A model generated the notes under the pieces. The model worked only from the letters and a program-made list of their open reading frames with translations. It was not told the origin of the DNA and made no database searches. From Paramacrobiotus richtersi (taxonomy: Eukaryota > Tardigrada > Eutardigrada > Parachela > Macrobiotidae), in contig JAQGAU010001021.1 of NCBI GenBank assembly GCA_034698045.1, positions 1-21,969 on the forward strand: a stretch of DNA of 21,969 nt, read 5' to 3'. This document shows, in pieces, positions 8,530 through 17,490 of the stretch. The translations under genes were made by a program, and so were the position numbers. Each line of letters starts with the position of its first letter. Position 1 is the first letter of the stretch.

Positions 8530-8931
8530 TGCGCAACCCTCGCGCCGACCGTACATGCAAATCCAGCAAGTCTCGGATAGCGCACCTGCTGGCCGACATG
8601 TCACATATGAATCATTAATGTAAAATCGTATTAATCAGACTGCCATGTACCGTATACAAGCAGAATTACACCTTTTTTACGCGAAAAAATCGCGAGCATC
8701 GGTGTACTGCGCAGTCATCTGGCCGCTTCCATCGTAGCAAAGGTTGTCATTCCAATTTCCAAGTAGCCAGACTGCTTCGAGCTGTTTGTTTCAGACACTG
8801 GAATCTACATCAGCAAGAAATGTACCGGGTATAAAATGCGAGAATTTGTTTTGTGCAGTAAGAACGCCATAAGTGCACTTTTCCCATTTTCTCAGTATTA
8901 ATTGATAATTATTATTTCTCCAAAAACGACC
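8530..8931 (+). promoter_or_regulatory. Promoter and 5' UTR of cystatin gene 2
   Basis: TATAAAA is at 8830-8836, 102 bp before the ATG. The shared upstream module CTTCGAGCTGTTTGTTTCAG begins at 8775. Further upstream, GCGCACCTGCTGG, GACTGCCATGTA and GCGAGCATCGGTGTAC match the blocks before genes 1 and 3. The GTGCAGTAAGAACGCC downstream of TATA is the same as in gene 1. Confidence 0.6.
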
Positions 8932-9665
8932 ATGGCCTCACTAGTCGTCGCGTAAGTGACCTGTCCACTAATCGTAGCTGTACCGTATAAAGTAATGTTA
9001 AAGTTAATGAAAGTTATTGGTATAAATTGCCCGTGCAGCGTATTTATTTGAAAGATGACTGAATTAACTGGTGGCGAAGCACGTTGTTGATTTTAGCTTC
9101 TTTGCATTGTTCCTTGTTGGACTGACTTATGGTTATGGCAGTCCCAGGCCTGCCAATGCTGCTGTTCAAAAAGCTGTGAATGGGGTAAGTGTAACAATAA
9201 GTTTAGGTGCGCCACCAGAATTTTCTCAGTTTTGCGCATAAAATCCCAGTGGCGCTTGTCGTACTGTGGATTAAAATAGGAATTTTTGCAGTTATTTAGT
9301 GAGTTGCGCTTGTTACTTGTTAGTTTCATAATTTAGTAAGTCGTTCTGTATTCAAGACGAACTTGTCGGAGTAAGCGGTTTATTAAGCTGATTCAGTGAG
9401 GAATCCGCAGGCTCATGTGTTGACGCTTTAGGTGGCCAGCCAGATCCGAAAAAAAGCCAATCTTCCAGCAGGCACCCTGCTGATTGCTACACAATACATC
9501 TCGCAAGTCATTGTTGGAACCAATTATGTCGTGGAGATTCGGGCAGGAATTGGTCGCAGTGCAAAGATGATCCATGCCAAGATCTCCGCAGATCGGAAGG
9601 GCACATTTTTCATCCTGACTGGTGTGAAAGATGCAGTTACTGGCGACCAACTCAGGAGTTTCTAA
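8932..9665 (+). CDS. Secreted stefin-like cystatin 2, GG trunk lost
   Basis: Three exons: 8932-8951, 9097-9184 and 9432-9665, with introns of 145 bp (phase 2, GTAAGT) and 247 bp (phase 0). The product is 113 aa. The signal peptide region MASLVVA plus FFALFLVGLTYG is followed directly by YGSPRPANAAVQKAVNG. Compared with gene 1, eight residues including the conserved GGF are missing. The first loop reads QVIVG (in YISQVIVGTNYVVEI), with Ile where Val is usual; the tail is LRSF. There are no cysteines. All splice sites and the frame are intact, so it should be expressed. Loss of the N-terminal trunk is expected to weaken or shift protease binding (inference from the cystatin family). A new role or early decay are both possible. 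Confidence 0.85.
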
Positions 9666-10869
9666 ACCATCTTGCTTGCTTTGATGTCGTACATATGTAT
9701 CCAGTTTCGCTACAAACCGTTCATTCGGATTATTTAGAAACAAATTTAGTCGATATTGGAGAGACCAGAGTTGCTTGTATCGGTAAGACTATACAGATAT
9801 CAAAAGGCAAAACTCTTTGCTATTTAAAGACAGCAAGAAGACGAGATACATCGCAGATTTATGCTCTCGTGTCGCGAAAACGACAAATGGTCAAAATGGG
9901 TCCAACAGCGCGATGACGACAAAAGTAAATTTAATATCAAGATCAACACAGCAGTGCTGTTATAAGTTGTGCAACACCGTTCTGAGAACAAAGGCAAAAA
10001 TGTTGTGACTTGTGAACATGTCGCGAATGCAATCTGACAGAATTATTTTCAATCTGGAATTACTTGTTTATCTGTGCAACTTGATGGGCATTGTAGAAAA
10101 ATTATATAAAACCGCAGCCCAACCACAAAACAATGTGTGGTTTTGTGGTTCGGTTCAGAACCACAAAACGGCCAAGTTCATCGTAGGCGCGTGACAGACT
10201 GGAAACACGTGTCAAAGAGGTGCAATGAAACCAGCACCTTGCGAATCAGCGATCAGGAGTAAACAAGTCTATATTTTTCCTACATTTTTGGTCATTTTTC
10301 TCGTAATTTGTTATCAAAAGTTGTCATAATGAAATCTGTTGATGGTTTATACCAGAACATAAATCACATGCAGAGATTACCCCGGAAGCTTTAATTTACC
10401 TAAAGGCTAAATGTATAGCAGTTCCGACATCAAAGTGGCCATTTCGCGGGAATTGTGAACCAGATCCCAGTCAGATGCGATGTTAGCATTCCCTAAAATT
10501 TAACTTTCCCTCGCTAACAAACAGTAATGGTGCGGAAAATCTGCGCCGAAAAAATGTGTGTCTTTCCGAAATTCGATAAATCTGGTTTATCCGACAAACA
10601 AACAATCCGATTTGGGAGCTACTCGCTACACCATAGTCTGCTAATAAAAGCGGAGATTATATACAAAAAACTGGGTTGTTTTGTTTATTGGTTGCTGCGA
10701 CCTCGTACTGTAGACATAATCACATGTTATTAAAATAATTATGTGGAAGAAAGCTCAAATATATATCAACTAGCGGATTTACAATATGTTATTGGCTATG
10801 GTTGGCGACCGCTAATATAAGTACAACGTGTTATAATTACACATAATCGTTCATTAGTCACTCATATTT
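9666..10869 (+). other. 3' flank of gene 2 and spacer
   Basis: The first 600 bp match the 3' flanks of genes 1 and 3, including CGCAGATTTATGCTCTCGTGTCGCGAAAACG, also seen at 12767-12795 after gene 3. The open frames at 9695-9916, 9817-10008 and 10012-10194 fall inside this duplicated flank and are not maintained between copies. From 10200 to 10869 I recognise nothing. Confidence 0.4.
10121..10169. repeat. Triple AACCACAAAAC hairpin
   Basis: AACCACAAAAC at 10121-10131 and its inverse GTTTTGTGGTT at 10140-10150 form an 11-bp stem with an 8-nt loop; a third direct copy lies at 10159-10169. The paralogous flank of gene 1 (around 6830-6855) has a single such word, so about 35 bp were added here by a local inverted copying event. 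Confidence 0.7.
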
Positions 10870-11000
10870 ATGCATAAAAGTGATAACTGTTTCCCCGAGG
10901 GCAAATAAGTCTGCTGTTTCAGACGGAAATTCCACTTTCGGCGATAACGTCTATGACAAACACGATGCCAGACATAAGTAGGAAAACCAAAATTTTCATT
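10870..11000 (+). repeat. Spacer block Y, copy 2
   Basis: Matches copies 1, 3 and 4 of block Y: AAGTCTGCTGTTTCAGACGG, GGCGATAACGTCTATGACAAACACGA and CCAGACATAAG. It lies about 1 kb upstream of the gene 3 pseudogene. Confidence 0.5.
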
Positions 11001-11160
11001 GAAATTGTTGCAGTGATATAATTATTCAATTAACCGATCGCGTTTGGCTATAAATTTATATTACACATACAGTACATATGCGAAGGAAGCCCACAAGACG
11101 CAAGACTCTTGTTCGAAATTCTCTGCGACTAGGACAAAGTAACAGACGGAAGTGCAAAAG

Positions 11161-11207
11161 TATAGTAAACAAAGTAAACAATGTAATTGTACTAGCGAGG
11201 GGCTTCG
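11161..11207. repeat. Sequence related to the gene 5 foldback arm
   Basis: TATAGTAAACAA followed by ACTAGCGAGGGGCTTCG resembles the right arm of the palindrome at 16682-16785 (TATAGAGTAAACAA ... ACTAGCGAGTGGCTTCG). The last 17 bases differ at one position. No matching inverted arm is visible, so it is a single-arm relic or a related sequence. Confidence 0.4.
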
Positions 11208-11289
11208 GCAATGCTTTCAGAAAATCTCGTGCTTGCCTTGGTTTTCGCATTTTACCGTCTCAGTTTGGCCGGCAGGTGACACGAATAGA

Positions 11290-11740
11290 ATTCAAAACGC
11301 TAGCTTCGAACGAGCAAAAAGAGCAAGTCTTTGATAAAGTACCTGCTGGACTGTCGAAACAGGAGTTATTAGTGTCAAATCTTAATCAAACTGACATGTA
11401 CTCAGACAGAATCTGTTACACGTTTTGTTGGCGAAAAACTCGAGCATCAGCGTACAGGCATCCGGCTACTAACAACGTTATGCCGATTACAGAGTTCAAG
11501 TTCATCCAAGTTGTATGTTGATTTGCTTAATTAATCATCAACTTTATATAATCGTCACACGTTCATAAAATAAAATATGGCATTCTAAAGCAACGGCTGT
11601 CATTTCAAGCCGTCGGACAGCTTCAAACTATTTGTTTCCATTGAAAAGAAATTTCCCGGATATAAAATTTGATTGTTTTGTTGTTTGAAGAGAGATTGTT
11701 TTTGTGCAGTACGAACGCGTTAAACGCACTTCTCTTATTA
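11290..11740 (+). promoter_or_regulatory. Promoter region of cystatin pseudogene 3
   Basis: The block is duplicated from the other copies. TATAAAA at 11661-11667 is intact, and GGCATTCTAAAGCAACGGC at about 11580 is well kept. The CTTCGAGCTGTTTGTTTCAG module is degraded (CTTCAAACTATTTGTTTCC). The sequence then passes from GCACTTCTC straight into TTATTATAAGTGACC, so the ACGACCATGGCCTCA start-codon exon present in the other copies is missing. Confidence 0.55.
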
Positions 11741-11875
11741 TAAGTGACCCTTCCACTAATCATGGATGTATAGTTTTATAGTAGCGTTGAGGTTAATGAA
11801 CGTCACTAGCAGCTGCAAGTGCTTATGTCAACAGCCGGTGTTAAGTTAGTCAGTAACGCACGTTTTTGATTTTAG

Positions 11876-12517
11876 ATTCTTGGCACTGCTCCTGGTTGGA
11901 CTGACCTATAAGGCTCGGTGGTTTCAGCCCTACCAGGGATGCTACTCGTGAGATCCAAGGAGTTGTGGATGCGGTAAATACAAGTTACAAACAATAAATT
12001 TAGTGCAGATTAGAATATCGGCGCTTTTGTGTATAAAGTCAGTACTTCAAACTGAGCTAGCAAATTTCAAGTCTCGAGTATACGACAACAACAAGTATAC
12101 CTGCAGCGATTCTGATCTGTCGGGTATGCAACCGCCCAGGATACACGGCAGCGACTGATCCAGTTCGGCTAGTGAATTGTCCTTTTTTTCGTGTCGCAGA
12201 TTCGAAGATCGTATACAGCAATGACTACGTTGATCCTGCTATAAATACGCCAGTTCGTTTGTTTAACACTTTAGGTGGCGACCAAGATCAGAAGCGACGC
12301 CAATCTTCCCCGAGGCACCAAGTTGATTGCCACATAATACATCTCGCAAGTCGTTTCTGGGACCACTTATATCGTGCAGATTCAAGCAGGAAATGGACGC
12401 AGTGCAAGGGTACTTCATGCCAAGATCACCGCAGATATCCGAAGCCGAGACATCAGACTGAAGGGTGTGAAAGATGCCATTAATGGAGACCGTCTCGATC
12501 AGAGTTTCTCACATTAA
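11876..12517 (+). pseudogene. Cystatin pseudogene 3
   Basis: A dead copy of the array gene. The start-codon exon is deleted. Exon 2 (11876-11973) begins FLALLLVGLTY, but its length leaves one extra base and it must change frame to read RLGGFSPTRDATREIQ. Exon 3 (12275-12517) starts VATKIRSDANLPRGTKLIAT and is broken by TAA at 12335-12337, where the paralogue gene 2 has CAA. Beyond the stop it still reads YISQVVSGTTYIVQI, so the QxVxG loop is intact, and the tail is extended to DQSFSH. Both intron borders (GTAAAT donor, TTTAG acceptor) are kept. Three independent lesions make this a pseudogene with high certainty. It keeps the GG trunk, so it is not a sister of gene 2 by that trait. Confidence 0.85.
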
Positions 12518-12921
12518 TCACCTTGCTTGCTCTGAATCTGTGATATCGTACCACATCGAGTGTTGCCACAAACCGTTCACTCAAAACTGTTAGCAATAAA
12601 TTGCGTCGATATTGGTGAGATACTGAGAGTTGTTCTTACTCGGTAAAACTGCACAAATATAAAACTATCAGTTCTTACAAGACAAAAACTCTTTGCTATA
12701 TAAATACAGTAATACAGCACAATACAATACAGCTATATAAATACAAAAAGCGTACGAGATATATCGCAGATTTATGCTCTTGTGTCGCGAAAACGGCAGA
12801 TAGTCAGAACGGTCTACCGTAGCAGCGCGATTAGGAGACAGGTAATTTAATTTGAAGCAGCAGACTAGTGTACAATAGATGTATTGCAATATTTTACACA
12901 ATGTGCAAACGCATGTGCACG
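12518..12921 (+). other. 3' flank of pseudogene 3
   Basis: Matches the flank of gene 2, with AATAAA at 12595-12600 as a possible polyadenylation signal. A short direct repeat of CTATATAAATAC occurs at about 12697 and 12733. No gene is seen. Confidence 0.4.
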
Positions 12922-13110
12922 TACAGTTGACACATTCCGTACATGTCTATTTTGTTAAACCTACAGAAACGTCGACTGTGGTCTGTGAGGATTCGATGTG
13001 TGGATTAGCTGTTCCCAAACGAACGTAAACAAATACGACATAAACATGTACTTTTTTGTACGGTATACTAGTGTGCAAATCATTTTGTCTAATCGCCTGT
13101 AATGTCTGAG
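12922..13110 (+). repeat. Spacer block X, copy 2
   Basis: Second copy of the spacer found at 7622-7765, here upstream of gene 4. CGAACGTAAACAAATACGA and ATAAACATGTAC are the clearest matches. Confidence 0.5.
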
Positions 13111-13369
13111 ATGCCCTCTTATACGCGCAGAATGTTATATAATTATAGTACACGCAAAAACGTAAGCATATCACACTAATAACGATTCATTAGAGCAAAA
13201 ACTGTCAAAAAAAATCCATCGCGTGCCAGCTCTTTTAAATCGCATAATCTGTGATTTACTTTGGAAAAAAATCACGATTCTGGCAAATCGTCATCTTCAC
13301 ATTTAATCAGATCGTTGTTTGTTGCCATATTATAGCTTACCTTTTTTTACCAGTTTTCCCACGCGTCGA

Positions 13370-13937
13370 GTCTTCGGCCGCCTTTAGGTACCCAGGTGTA
13401 TGTGCTATTATCCATCAGTTATTGTTGTTACAGTGTAATCAGACGACACGTTTGTATACAAGTAGAATCTATTACTTCTGCGCTTCTCATAGCGAAAAAG
13501 TCGAGCAACTACATACAGTCATCCTGCCGCTTGTATCGAGACACCGGACGATGGAGCTCAAGGCCGTCGATTATGTAAGAACTTAATTATGTTGATTTGC
13601 AACCCATTATTAGCTGATGCTATTAGATATTTCCAGCTTTTCTTGTCTGACTCACATTAACGGTGTATTTTTTTACCAGGTAAAGATAGATTTCAACTGG
13701 TGTCTGTCTGCTAGCTTGTATTACGTAACATAAAATATGGCTTTTTAAAGCAATCGTTGGCATCTTAAGCAGTCAGACACCTTCGAGCTGTTTGTTTCAG
13801 ACAACTGGAATTTACATCGAAAAGAAGTTTTCCGCATATAAAAATGCGATCTGAATTTTTGTTGTGTAGTATCAACGGCATTGAAGCACTTCTCCCAGTT
13901 TTCCAGGATAACCGTTGTTATTCCCTCCAAAACGACC
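13370..13937 (+). promoter_or_regulatory. Promoter and 5' UTR of cystatin gene 4
   Basis: TATAAAA is at 13837-13843, 101 bp before the ATG. The shared module CTTCGAGCTGTTTGTTTCAG is at 13781-13800. The block from about 13378 (GGTACCCAGGTGT) onward closely matches the gene 5 promoter from 16245, and includes GTATCGAGACACCGG and GTAACATAAAATATGGCTT. Confidence 0.6.
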
Positions 13938-14602
13938 ATGGCCTCAACAGTCGTCGCGTAAGTGTCCTTATAGTACCAATTACTTATAATTGTGTAATAT
14001 GTCAGAGTGGTGTTCAAGGTAATGAAGTTTTATTGAGAACTGCATGCGTTGCGTGTTTACGTCAGTAACTGACCATTAATGTCGGTCGCTGTTATTTCTA
14101 GGTTTTTGGCACTCTTCCTGGTTGGACTGACCTGCGCGACATCTCCTCAGAAACCGATCCCTAAACGGGAAGATTCGGTACCGACCCTTGGTGGTTTCAG
14201 CGCTACAAAGAAAGCCGATGCTGATGTTAAAGCAGTCGTGGCTGCGGTAAATATTCTTACAAGTTTAATAGCGCAAATCCGAAGCTTCTCACTGTGACGC
14301 ATAAGATTGTGTACGGTTAATCGGGGTCTGTGAGGGATCCGGGTGTTGATTTTGCGATGCTTTAGGCAGCCGACAGAATCAGAAAACAGGCCAAACTTTC
14401 CAAAGACACCCCGCTGATTGCTCTGCGATACATCTCGCAAGTCGTTAATGGAGCCAATTATGTCGTGGAGATTCAGCCGGGAGGTGGCCGCAGTTTGATC
14501 TATCTCCTGGCCAAGATCACCACAGATAGAAGTGGCAAGGTGATCGATACCAAGGTGAAGACTACCACCGGTGGCAATGGAAAGCCGCTCGAGAGCTTCT
14601 AG
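13938..14602 (+). CDS. Secreted stefin-like cystatin 4, KR insert
   Basis: Three exons: 13938-13957, 14102-14246 and 14366-14602, with introns of 144 bp (phase 2) and 119 bp (phase 0). The product is 133 aa, the longest of the array. The signal peptide is MASTVVAFLALFLVGLTCA. The mature chain starts TSPQKPIP and then carries KREDSVP, absent from gene 5, before the trunk TLGGFSATKK. The first loop is QVVNG in YISQVVNGANYVVEI, and the C-terminus is LESF. The mature part has no cysteine. The dibasic KR could be a processing site that would leave a shorter N-terminus ahead of GG (inference). Role: inhibitor of papain-like proteases, probably secreted. Confidence 0.85.
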
Positions 14603-15332
14603 ATCGGCGTACAGATCTCGAGTGCGTGCTGCCCTTTCTTAGCATATCGAGCTTCTCTAGAAACAGTTGACTCAAATTCTTTAGAAATCATTGTCGTTGA
14701 TACTGGTGCGCCTTGTTCTGATTCAGTCAAAACGCGAAAGTGTACGTCGTGATTAAGTTCTACTGCATGCAGCAGGAAATGTGTTTGCCTGCGAGCTTAA
14801 TTGGTAATGTGATTATGCAGAGGGAGTTCCAGTAATACCATCAATAATAAACACCCTTGCCGGCATTACACGAGCAGATTGTTGTCGAAAGTACGCTAGT
14901 CTATCGAACAAGCGAAAGTGACCATTAGTACCCTTCATAATACGATATATGCTCTGAAATTACCAGAATACCGAAAAACGTACATTTCGATTGACTCACC
15001 GGTGTCACCGCTGATAAGGCAAACGTTCATAACTGGCCCGTTTTCGAGTGACAGATGAATGCAGGTCTAGCGTTACACCCACTTTTAGCGATGAATATCG
15101 CTTTTCATCAACCTACTCTCGAGATTTTGTGCAAATCGTAAATCAGATCTCAGAGCTGGGTATGGTGTTCCCTAGCTGACAAGCGCAGTTAACACACTGA
15201 CGAACGGCTACATTCACTTCAAAGTATTCTCGGTCTAACAAGGCAGCTGCACGACATTTTAAACTCAAATCATTCTCATATTTTTTATATGATTACATCT
15301 AAGCATGAGACCATTTTAAAAAAACAAGTCAG
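14603..15332 (+). other. 3' flank of gene 4 and spacer
   Basis: The first 220 bp match the 3' flank of gene 5 (ACGTCGTGATTAAGTTCTA versus GCGTCGTGGTTAAATTCTA). The remainder up to the foldback element at 15333 contains no gene that I can support. Confidence 0.4.
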
Positions 15333-15762
15333 GTCCGAACGAGGTCTAGGAGGATTGGGAGAGAATCCCAAAGTTGACAAGTCACCAGTGCAACCGCCCT
15401 CGTATTCCTTGTGTTTGGCTGTTTCTGCACTAGTGTGACATGTATCACCGTTCTCGGTAAGTGAACTGTGTGAAATGCCTCTGCGTTTACTCCTGCTCCC
15501 TTGACTGTCGAACTGTGACAGAGGATCCGCTTTCCCTTGGTAGCTGAACTATAAACAACTCTCGTCCTTCATTATTTAACGCCTTTGAGCCGAAGAAAGC
15601 GGATCCTACGCCATAGTCCGCCAGGAAACAGAGAACGAAACCGAGAACGGTAACACTGTATGACTAACCACCGTGCACTGTCATTCAAGGGCGGTCGCAC
15701 TGGAGACTGAACCATCTTCCCATTTGGGATTTTCTCCCAGGCGTCCACGAGCTCGTTCGGAC
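15333..15762. mobile_element. 430-bp foldback DNA element (MITE-like)
   Basis: The termini are inverted: GTCCGAACGAG at 15333 and CTCGTTCGGAC ending at 15762. Inner matches continue down both arms: GAGAATCCCAAA opposite TTTGGGATTTTCTC, CAGTGCAACCGCC opposite GGCGGTCGCACTG, CACCGTTCTCGGT opposite ACCGAGAACGGT, and GGATCCGCTTTC opposite GAAAGCGGATCC. The arms are about 170-200 bp and enclose a loop of roughly 65 bp. No coding frame is present, so it would be a non-autonomous element. I could not identify a clear target-site duplication. It lies between genes 4 and 5 only. Confidence 0.75.
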
Positions 15763-15869
15763 ACAGACTAAATTTTTAAATTGTTCAATTAATTAGATGT
15801 ACTTGTGGGAAAACACTCATAATTTTCTGCGTTTAATTTCTCGTGCAGGTGCCTTGTAAGTGAGCCATA

Positions 15870-16225
15870 TTAACCATCGAATTCTTCCTGTTGGTTGTGG
15901 TTGACAGACTTCCTATATATTTCCTGTTATATATACCAAGTAATCCATACATTGTTCACATAATTAAATCGCATTCAGAAAATACTGGTAACTGCCCCTC
16001 CAGGGCATGAATCCGTCTGCTGCTCTGTCCGCTGTTTTAACACGGAGGTTCACGTTTGGTGATGGCAATTACGACAAACACGAAACCAGTCATAGGCTGA
16101 AAAACTTATACCAGATTCGTCCAGGGAAATTGATGCAAGGGTTTAATCAGTTAATTATAAGGGCCTCATATCGTGCCCACACAGAAGTACTCGTATGAAT
16201 GAAAAAGACTCCTGTTCGAACCCTA
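15870..16225 (+). repeat. Spacer block Y, copy 3
   Basis: The longest match is with copy 4 at 17755-18125: CGAATTCTTCCTGTTGG, TAATTAAATCGCATTCAGAAAATA, GTCTGCTGCTCTGTCCGCTGTTTT and GATGCAAGGGT, ending with CTCCTGTTCGAA. Copies 1 and 2 share its central part. A 63-codon open frame at 16007-16198 lies inside and is not preserved in copy 4. Confidence 0.6.
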
Positions 16226-16234
16226 TACCCGGTC

Positions 16235-16852
16235 CACCCGCCTTTGGTACCCAGGTGTCTGCTATACTAATCATCAGTTGTTGCTGTCAGAGTGTAATGT
16301 TACACTGTAATCAAACAACATGTTTGTCTACAAGCAGAATCTATTGCGCGTTTAGTTAGCGAAAGAGTGGAGCGACTGCGTACAGTTATTCTGCCGCTTG
16401 TATCGAGACACCGGTCGATGGAGCTGAAGGGCGTCGAAGATGCAATAACAATGTTGATTTGCAGCCCATTGTTAGCTCCTGTTCTTGAGTATTATCAACG
16501 TTGTATCCACTATGTGCTACCTTGTTACGTAACATAAAATATGGCTTCTTGAAGCAACTGATGGCACCTCAAGCAACCAGACACCTTCGAGCTGTTTGTT
16601 TCAGACAACTGGAGTTCACATCGATAAGAAATTTGCCGGATATAAAAACGCGATTTGTAGTTTTGTTGTGTAGTATCAACGCGAAGCCACTCGCTAGTAA
16701 TTAGAGAACAATGAGATTGTTTACTCTATATCTAGATATAGAGTAAACAATCTCATTGTTCTATAATTACTAGCGAGTGGCTTCGATCGACGGCATCGAA
16801 GTACTTCTCCTTGTTTTCCAGTATAACCGTTGTTATTCCCTCCAAAACGACC
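16235..16852 (+). promoter_or_regulatory. Promoter and 5' UTR of cystatin gene 5, split by an insertion
   Basis: Homologous to the gene 4 promoter. The shared module CTTCGAGCTGTTTGTTTCAG begins at 16585 and TATAAAA is at 16641-16647. The TATA-to-ATG distance is 212 bp instead of 101-102 because a 104-bp palindrome plus a 7-bp duplication was inserted in what is expected to be the 5' UTR. Confidence 0.65.
16675..16792. mobile_element. 104-bp near-perfect palindrome with 7-bp target duplication
   Basis: Positions 16682-16785 form two 52-bp arms with no loop (axis between 16733 and 16734, centre TATCTAGATA) and a single mismatched pair. The left flank ATCAACG (16675-16681) and right flank ATCGACG (16786-16792) are a 7-bp duplication with one difference. 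The empty site is preserved in gene 4 as ATCAACGGCAT. It is a minimal foldback transposable element with ends CGAAGCCACTCGC. Confidence 0.85.
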
Positions 16853-17490
16853 ATGGCCTCAACAGTCGTCGCGTAAGTAACCTTAGTACCAGTTATACTT
16901 GTGTAATATAAAAATGGTGTTCAAGGTATTGAAAGTTTACCGAAAACTGCACGCGCTGCGTGTTTGCGTGAACAATGTTGAGCTGATCATTAATGTCGGT
17001 CGCTGTCATTTTTAGTTTTTTGGCACTCTTCCTGGTTGGACTGACCTGCGCGACATCTCCTCAGAAACCTATCCCTACTCTTGGTGGTTTCAGCGCTATC
17101 AGGCCGGCCGATGTCGATGTTCAAAAAGTCGTAGATGCGGTAAATATGAACGACAAGTTTAGATCGCAGATCAGAATCTCCTTACTGTAGCGTACAAGAT
17201 TACAGTACAAAGGCTAACCGGAATTAGCGGGTAAATGTTGATGTTGCAAAATGCTTTAGGTGGCCGACAACATCAGAAAGCAACGCGGTCTTGCTAGCGA
17301 CACCACGCTGACTGCTCGAAAGTACATCTCACAGTCCGTTGCTGGAACCGTGTATATCGTGGAGATTAAGGCGGGAAATGATCGCGGTATGGGTGTGATC
17401 CATGCCAAGATCACCCAAGGACTGAAGGGTAAGCCCAAGCTGAACGGTCTGAAATCCTCCACCATTGGACAGCCGCTCCAGAACTTCTAG
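16853..17490 (+). CDS. Secreted stefin-like cystatin 5
   Basis: Three exons: 16853-16872, 17016-17139 and 17260-17490, with introns of 143 bp (phase 2) and 120 bp (phase 0). The product is 124 aa. The signal peptide MASTVVAFLALFLVGLTCA is identical to that of gene 4. The mature chain TSPQKPIPTLGGFSAIRPAD keeps the GG trunk, and the first loop QSVAG lies in YISQSVAGTVYIVEI, a canonical QxVxG. The tail is LQNF and the mature part has no cysteine. Close likeness to gene 4 in promoter, exon 1-2 and both introns marks them as the youngest pair. An mRNA starting near the TATA box would carry a 52-bp hairpin in its leader, which could affect translation (inference). Confidence 0.85.

Noticed and set aside
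7951..8604. 217-codon open frame on the minus strand
   Set aside because: No domain or splice context; it is antisense to the LINE ORF2 fragment and to a promoter block, and is not conserved upstream of the other copies.
11078..11521. 147-codon open frame upstream of pseudogene 3
   Set aside because: Overlaps the duplicated promoter block; homologous sequence before genes 1 and 2 does not keep the frame.
12172..12483. 103-codon open frame over pseudogene 3
   Set aside because: It is a shifted frame across intron 2 and exon 3 of the cystatin pseudogene.
14147..14440. 97-codon minus-strand open frame inside gene 4
   Set aside because: Antisense shadow of the gene 4 coding exons.
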